30,000 bases of DNA from positions 215,001-245,000 of the forward strand of contig JACVTC010000158.1 in the NCBI GenBank assembly GCA_016946835.1, in the 5' to 3' direction. The DNA is from Neocallimastix lanati (nom. inval.). Taxonomy: Eukaryota > Neocallimastigomycota > Neocallimastigomycetes > Neocallimastigales > Neocallimastigaceae. Below the pieces are notes generated by a model, which saw only the letters and a list, made by a program, of their open reading frames with translations, searched no databases and was not told the origin of the DNA. Both the position numbers and the translations under genes were made by a program. Positions 24,370 through 30,000 of this stretch are shown one piece after another. How positions within the stretch are numbered: position 1 is the first letter of the stretch; each line of letters opens with the position of its first letter.

Positions 24370-26400
24370 AGATGAATCATTTTTGTTACCAAAAGAAATT
24401 TGTTAGATGGGATAGGTATAAATACCTTGAACTTAAGAAAGAAATTTCTCATCATAATTATTTTGAGATTCTTAGTGAAGAATTAGGAAATGATGAACTT
24501 TCAGCAGATAATATTGTTGAAAAGTTCATTAACACTACTAACTCTATTGCTAAGGAATTATCTATTACATCTCCAACAGAAATCAGAAAATCGATGTTTA
24601 GAATGTCCCTCAAAATTTATTGTCTTCAAAAGGTAAAAACATATAAAATATGAACAAATTAAGCATTATAAATCTGCAAGTGATTCCTATGAATTCGATA
24701 AAATTGTTGAATCGTATAATAGACTATGTGAATCAATTCATAAAAAATGTAACGAATTTAGGAAAAAAAGAATATTTATATTGAATTAAAATTGGATGTT
24801 CATTAGCTCTTAAAAATGATAGTAAGAAAGCATGGAAATGGGTAATAAAGAATGCAAAAATAAATAATCAATCGTTCACAGTCTCTCATCCAATTAAAAA
24901 CAATAACAATGAACTTGTTTCTTCTAAAGATGAAAAATTAAAAGCTTGGTATTCTCATCATAAATTCTTAGGGTTAGATTCTTTAGGTCATAGTCTTTCT
25001 AAAGATTATTGGAAAGATTCCGATGCCCTAAGGAATTTTGGAAGTCCAAGACAGCAAGAATGGGAACCAAAGTATGAAAGATGAAGAAATTAGCGAAGCA
25101 ATCTCATCTATTCCTAACTTTAAAGTTTGTGATCCTGATGGTATTCCAATGGAATTCTTCAAAGTTATGACTCCTGGTAAAGATAATTCAGAAGAATCAA
25201 GTGAAAATAATAGTAATATTTTCATCTGGCTTTAAATGTCTCAAGACTTTAATCAATCGTATTTAGAATAGTGATTTTCTAAAATCATAGAATAAGGGAT
25301 CGATAGTTTCTATTCATTAAAATGGCGATCCATCAGATTGTAATAACTATCGTGGCATCTCTCCTATCAATAATGGGTTAATAATTATAGCAAAAATCAT
25401 AACTAATAGAATCTCTACATATGGAATTGATAAAGGATTTATAAGACCAGAACAATATGGATTTCGTAATCAAGAAGAATGTATAAATCTCTACACTACA
25501 TTAAGAATTATATATCAGATACAAAAATTTGAAAATAAGGGATACTTACCTTGCCTTTTTGGACCTTAAAAAGTTCCCATATATGATGTATTAATGAAGA
25601 TTCATCACTTAGGTATTAGAGGTAAGTGCTATAAATTTATTGAAAACTTATACTTATCTTCCAAGGTTTGTGTAAGGATTGATGGACAATTATCAGAATC
25701 ATTTAGTATTAAGAAAGGAGTAGTTCGCCAAGATTGTCCTCTCTCACTAATTTTTTTTTTTTAACTTGTTCATTAATCACATTTCTAATAAATGTGATAA
25801 ATATGGAATCTCTATTGGTGATAAACGATGTTGTGGAGGTCTCTTTGCAGATGATATTATGTTAGGTGCTCCAACAAGATCTCAGCTTAAGAAAATGTTA
25901 AAGTTTGCTAGTGAGTGGGCTAGAAATGATGAAATGCAATTCGACATCAATAAATGTTCAAGTTTAGTAGTACGAGGGTAAGTTTCGAGATTTCTCAATA
26001 ATAATAATCCCATCTTTTATCTTTTAAGTCAAGAGTTACCTAAAACGAATTGCTATACCTACTAAGGTGTGTACCGTTTTCAAAAGATTTAGAATTGTAA
26101 CCGATCATACAGAGAATGAATAATAAAGTTAGAAATGCACTTTATTCCATTAAAGGATTTCTTAAGAATCCTCATATTCCTATTCCTTATAAATGAATGA
26201 CATTTTCAACTATAGTAATTGGGCAAGTTTCGTATTACGCACCTCTATTTGGATCGTATAAAGAAAGAACGAGAAGTACACAGACACTAGGTAATTCAGG
26301 ATTATACTGGATTGAAGGATTTTCTAATAGGAAATAACTTTACACCTCTTTATTGTGTTTCTAAAGAACTTAACATTATTCAGGTAAGGTATTTTTTAAA
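24370..26400 (+). pseudogene. LINE copy B reverse transcriptase
   Basis: After the endonuclease come 'KVCDPDGIPMEFFK' (about 25125), 'CNNYRGISPINN' (about 25340), 'PEQYGFRNQEEC' (YGFRN at 25456-25470), 'IHHLGIRGKCYKFIENLY', 'KGVVRQDCPLSLIF' with Gly to Asp in the usual GxxQGCPLS, then 'CCGGLFADDIML' with the FADD polymerase box at 25844-25855, and 'NKCSSLVV'. This is the standard order of LINE RT motifs. There is an in-frame stop after 'CLFGP' near 25568, a T-run frameshift near 25750-25763 and further breaks, so no active product is expected. Confidence 0.9.
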
Positions 26401-26465
26401 AAAATGGGAAAATTCGAAATGTATTATCTCTGATTTAATCTGAGATATATCTCTTTGTAGACGTC

Positions 26466-26830
26466 ATGCATGGGATAAAGAAAGTAAACTTTTACTGGAA
26501 TAGAGATATGGCAGGAAAATCAATCAAGGCAAGGGTTTATAAGAAAAATAAATTTGAGAAAACTAGAGACTACCTTAAGCTCAACTTCAAGTATCCTGAA
26601 TTTAGCATTGGCTTACGATGGGTACTTCGTGCTGGATGTGAATATAAATTCGATGTTTGTGTTTCTAAAGCTGCCAAAATGATTGAAGAAGACTGTCCAG
26701 AAAGGTGTCCTTGTTGTTAGAAAAAAAATAGTAATCCTCGATTGAAACATTGGTTTTCTAAATGCTATCTTTTCCATGAATTTCGAATGAAATATTTCAA
26801 GGATATTGAGATTCTTTATGAAAAACTTTA
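26466..26830 (+). pseudogene. LINE copy B C-terminal region with CCHC zinc knuckle
   Basis: The frame reads 'SIGLRWVLRAGCEYKFDVCV' and then Cys codons at 26706 and 26715, His at 26748 and Cys at 26763. That gives C-x2-C-x10-H-x4-C, the C-terminal knuckle of many LINE ORF2 proteins. A TAG at 26718 lies just after the second Cys, inside the knuckle. The frame is otherwise open on both sides, so this looks like a recent point mutation in an old coding sequence. Confidence 0.8.
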
Positions 26831-26859
26831 TATTATTTCTAAATATTGTCCAATATCAA

Positions 26860-27470
26860 ATAGAAATGTAAACACTGTTATCTCATATATGAATAATATA
26901 TAATCAAGTACTGATTCTGATAGTAGTAACGAATTATATAATATTAATAATAATAACAATAGAAATAATATTGTTAATAATAGTAGAATTAGTGATAGTG
27001 AAAATAGAAATATTAATATTAGTGATAGTGAAAATAATAGTATCATTACTAATAATGTATTGAATAGTTCAATTGGTGAAAATTTTGTTAATTTAAGTAA
27101 TTTTCTGAATAATGAGTGTGTAAATATATAGGTGACTTGGTACCGATTATACAACTTCCTTCTTGGTGGAAGAGATGCAGACATTATTGATATAAATTAT
27201 AAAAAGGAATGGGATATTTTGTTTAAAAACCAAAACATATCTGGTGATTATTCAAAAACACCATTTTTGGTGCGATCTGCGGCTCTCTTTATAGAAATTA
27301 TGCCTCGGGCTAGTATTCGACAAGGGTTACTATTCTAAAAGTATAAGTGCAACCTAACCAATAGCGTCAACGCTGACAATGTAGTAAGACAGGCTAGTAG
27401 GGTCAATGCATCTGAAGGAGAAGATCATAATTTCTTTCAGATAGTCAATTCAAACCTTAATCCATAAGGA
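26860..27470 (+). pseudogene. LINE copy B extension beyond the zinc knuckle
   Basis: The translation past the knuckle continues through a Ser/Asp then Asn-rich linker ('STDSDSSNELYN...') to 'YNFLLGGRDADIIDINYKKE', 'TPFLVRSAALFIEI', 'PRASIRQGLL' and, after a frame change at 27338, 'SVNADNVVRQ', 'NASEGE' and 'FFQIVNS'. The same segments recur at 20220-20800 and a remnant at 29065-29110, so this is a real part of the element's protein. Its function is not known to me. Confidence 0.65.
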
Positions 27471-27610
27471 AATGAGGTTCGTTACATATGAACTTTTTTC
27501 TGAATTTATATATACATTTTATTTTTTGAATATTACTTTTTATTTCATGTTACTATTTTAAATATCATTATGCTCTAATTGGACAAATATTATATATATA
27601 TTTATATATT

Positions 27611-27630
27611 TTTTTTTTATTAATTCAGTG

Positions 27631-27683
<53 letters not shown>

Positions 27684-27744
27684 TAATATAAAAAAATATC
27701 CATGTAATTAATAAATAAATAAATAAATAAAGATTAAAGTTCTC
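27611..27744. repeat. 51-T homopolymer and A/T repeats after LINE copy B
   Basis: A T run at 27632-27682 is followed by AATA repeats. It separates the end of copy B from the RT piece downstream. Confidence 0.8.
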
Positions 27745-28657
27745 AATAATTGCGGCTATAAAAAAAATCATAGAATTTTTAGATTAGAGCAGGTTTAGGT
27801 TTAGAAACAAAGAAGAACGAATCAGTTTATTTATTTCCATTTGTGAAATTTCACAAAGAAGAAAATTTAATAATCAATTTAACTTTCTTAGCCACCAAAA
27901 AAAAAAAAAAAAAAAAGTTTATGATTCAGTTCAAATCTATAATAATACTTACAAAGTATAATAATATTGGTATTCATGGTAAATGCATTCAATTCATTAA
28001 CTAATCAATACCATTACCTTCGAAAGCTCATACAAACTTTAATGGTAAACTTTAATGATAAACTTTTAAAAAAAAAAATTCCAGTTCATCTGGTTTTCAT
28101 CAAGGCTATTTCTTGTTATCTATTATATTTAATATATTTAATCAATGACATATTTGATGAATGAAAGAGATATGATATGATTAATTGAAAGGAATAAAAA
28201 AAGTGTTGTGGTGGGTCTATTTGCTGATAATATTGTCTTGTTGTCACCAACAAAATCTTCTCATAATAACCTTTTAAATAAAGTTTATGATTGGGGTATC
28301 AAAAATGAAATAACTTTTTGAAATTAGTAAATACGTTACACTTGATGTTAAAACCAAAGAAAGAATTTTATACTTTCAAAACATTATGAAAATCCTACAT
28401 TTTAAGTTTGACATGAATCATTTACCAAGCAATAATTAATATATATATATCTTGGAATACTTTCAAATGAATCATTGAACTTAGAGCCTATTATGACTAA
28501 AGATGAAACAAAAGTAAAAATAAATGATACGGTTAACTCTTTATTTAGTATTTTTAACCAATAAGAATGTACCTTTCTACTTTAAAATTCGTATTATAGT
28601 TTATTTTATTCTTAGTTACAGTTTTTTTACTATCCATCTTAACTTGGATCAAAAAAA

Positions 28658-28688
<31 letters not shown>

Positions 28689-29150
28689 GAAAAGCTCAAA
28701 ATTGTCTTTAATCGAGATTTATTTCGAAAATTTCGAGTTTAAATAATAAAAGCTTCAATACTACTATTTTATAATATATCTAAGGAACTATTTATACCTC
28801 CTTTTTTTTTGTTATTTTTTTTTGCACAACTTTATTTTTTATTTTTCTTCTTTTTTTTTATGTTTTTATTTTTAGGACTTTATTATCTAATAAATTAAAT
28901 TTTGTTTTAATGTTATATTAAATTTAATTTAAAATAGTTAAAATTTTTTCAAAATTCATATTAAAAGTTTTTTAATTCAGTATATTTGAATAAATCTTTT
29001 ATCTTAAACATAGTAAAAGGTAGTATAAGAATCGTTCATTGAAAGATGATTTCTTTGATTTATTAATTTATGTCTAAGGCTAGTACTCGACAAGGGTCGC
29101 TATGCCGAAAGTATAAGGGCAAATTAATAATAATTTTAGGAAAAATTAAT
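27745..29150 (+). mobile_element. LINE RT fragment, likely 3' part of copy A (broken)
   Basis: Pieces align with copy B from the RT fingers onward. 'FRNKEERISLF' (about 27810) lies opposite 'FRNQEECINLY'. 'NIGIHGKCIQFI' lies opposite 'HLGIRGKCYKFI', and 'SGFHQGYFLLS' (about 28090) opposite 'GVVRQDCPLSL'. 'VVVGLFADNIVLLSP' (FADN at 28220-28231, with Asp to Asn in the polymerase box) lies opposite 'GGLFADDIMLGAP'. 'KVKINDTVNSLFSIF' (about 28514) lies opposite 'KVRNALYSIKGF', and 'YNISKELF' (about 28765) opposite 'YCVSKELN'. From 28800 to 29060 the sequence is A/T-rich, and the knuckle is missing. Then 'MSKASTRQGSLCRKYK' (29070-29115) matches the C-terminal 'MPRASIRQGLL'. Many breaks make it inactive. 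Confidence 0.75.
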
Positions 29151-29310
29151 ATTAAGAGTACAAAGCAAAAAATTTAATACATCAGAAATGCATTAAGATA
29201 GAAAATTTTAATTGAATATTCAACACTGCTTCTGGAAAATAAATCTCGGATTCAACAATGAATCTCGTTGTTTTAACTGATGATCAGACTGATATAGTGA
29301 TAAGATATGA

Positions 29311-29314
<4 letters not shown>

Positions 29315-29360
<46 letters not shown>

Positions 29361-30000
29361 ACGTTATTATTTTCAATTACTACTCTTATAATAATAATAA
29401 ATAATAAATAATAAATAATAAATAATAGATAATAAATAATAAATAATAAATAATAAATAATAAATTAATAATAATAAATAATAAATAATAAATAATAAAT
29501 AAAAAATAATAAATAAATAAATAAAAAATAATAAATAATAGATAAAAAGTAATAGATAATAAATAATAAATAATAATAATAAATTAATAATAATAATAGA
29601 TAACTTTTGTAGATTCTATATGTTTATTAATTATATTTAACTATTTAAACATTTTTATAATATAATTAATTAATGTACTAATCAACTTTTTTTTTTTTTT
29701 TTTTTTTATATATATATATATATATATATTTAAAATTTGGTTATCTTCAAAAATTTAAACCATATCTTTATATTGTTTAACATTATCCAAGAGATAACTG
29801 AAACTGAAATTATATAAGAAATAAAAATAAAAATACTTAATAATAAATTATAATATTTAATTATTAATTAATTATAATTATAATAATAAAGTAAACATTG
29901 TTTTATATAATAAACATTAAATTATTATAAAAGTCATAAATTTTTTAAAATAATTATGAAAATATAAAAAACTAATTTTATAATAAACTAAGGTTTAAAT
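29315..30000. repeat. Poly-T tract and (AATAAAT)n-type arrays at the right edge
   Basis: A run of 45 T (29315-29359) is followed by about 200 bases of AATAAT/AATAAAT/ATAGATA tandem repeats (29389-29600), another T run (29684-29707) and a (TA)n tract. No gene-like sequence is seen up to the window end. Confidence 0.85.

Larger units (their letters stand above)
23283..27610 (+). mobile_element. LINE copy B: near full-length, inactive non-LTR retrotransposon
   Basis: Domains appear in order on one strand though split over frames: N-terminal extension (about 23300-23700), APE endonuclease (about 23700-24361), reverse transcriptase (about 24370-26400), a CCHC zinc knuckle (26706-26765), an Asn/Ser-rich linker, a C-terminal segment with 'GGRDADIID' (about 27160) and a short 3' UTR ending near TTGGACAAAT plus TA repeats. 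The order endonuclease-RT-CCHC and the absence of integrase or LTRs identify a LINE. Several stops and frameshifts break it. Start and end are approximate, and no target-site duplication was identified. Confidence 0.85.

Noticed and set aside
20125-27610. Two direct repeats of about 850 bp flanking a retroelement, which look like LTRs
   Set aside because: The repeats contain C-terminal protein-coding sequence that follows the zinc knuckle, and the internal region has an APE endonuclease and LINE RT with no integrase or protease. They are 3' ends of two copies of one LINE family.
1-30000. Dictyostelium-type amoeba as the source
   Set aside because: AT bias, poly-Asn and PKS genes would fit, but a 7.7 kb spacer, frequent GGA glycine codons, decayed copia and LINE copies and the intron style fit anaerobic fungi better. 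It is not excluded without a database search.
1-30000. tRNA, rRNA or CRISPR arrays
   Set aside because: No GC-richer cloverleaf-like or rRNA-like segment and no regularly spaced repeats with unique spacers were seen; the tandem arrays are A/T simple repeats.

Overview
The window is a very AT-rich nuclear fragment (long A/T homopolymers, (ATT)n and (TA)n tracts, Asn/Gln/Ser-rich proteins). It has spliced genes whose introns begin GTAAAT or GTAAT and end in TAG or AAG. Base composition, large gene-poor spacers, a bacterial-looking polyketide synthase-type enzyme, an STK32/YANK kinase and degenerate copia and LINE elements fit an anaerobic gut fungus (Neocallimastigomycota) best. That assignment is inference. 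Dictyostelium-like amoebae share the AT bias and poly-Asn but usually have much tighter spacing.

Layout. Positions 1-1035 hold a minus-strand Ty1/copia remnant in which a gag zinc-knuckle piece lies close to an RNase H piece, with integrase and most of the RT missing. Positions 2187-8655 (+) hold a five-exon gene for a 1746-residue enzyme. Its order is an adenylation (AMP-binding) domain, one acyl carrier domain, a ketosynthase with an intact Cys-His-His set, and an acyltransferase-like domain that has lost its nucleophile and catalytic His segment. The protein stops right after the post-AT linker. Positions 8656-16383 are a 7.7 kb AT-rich spacer with no recognisable gene. Positions 16384-19295 (+) hold a three-exon STK32/YANK-type Ser/Thr kinase (897 residues) with a probable N-myristoylation site, the family's DFN motif and a tail of about 600 disordered residues.

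From about 20.1 kb to 29.2 kb is a graveyard of one non-LTR (LINE) family, all on the + strand. There is a 3'-end-only copy (about 20125-20990), a 5' piece with an APE endonuclease (about 21975-23282), a nearly full-length but broken copy (about 23283-27610) and a piece with RT and C-terminal fragments (about 27745-29150). The order suggests the long copy landed inside an older relative. The last 850 bases are A/T simple repeats.

The two host genes show no clear functional link. The most interesting object is the A-ACP-KS-pseudoAT protein. It looks built to activate a carboxylic acid, hold it on its own carrier and load a ketosynthase, but it must obtain an extender unit, a second carrier and release functions from partners not in this window.
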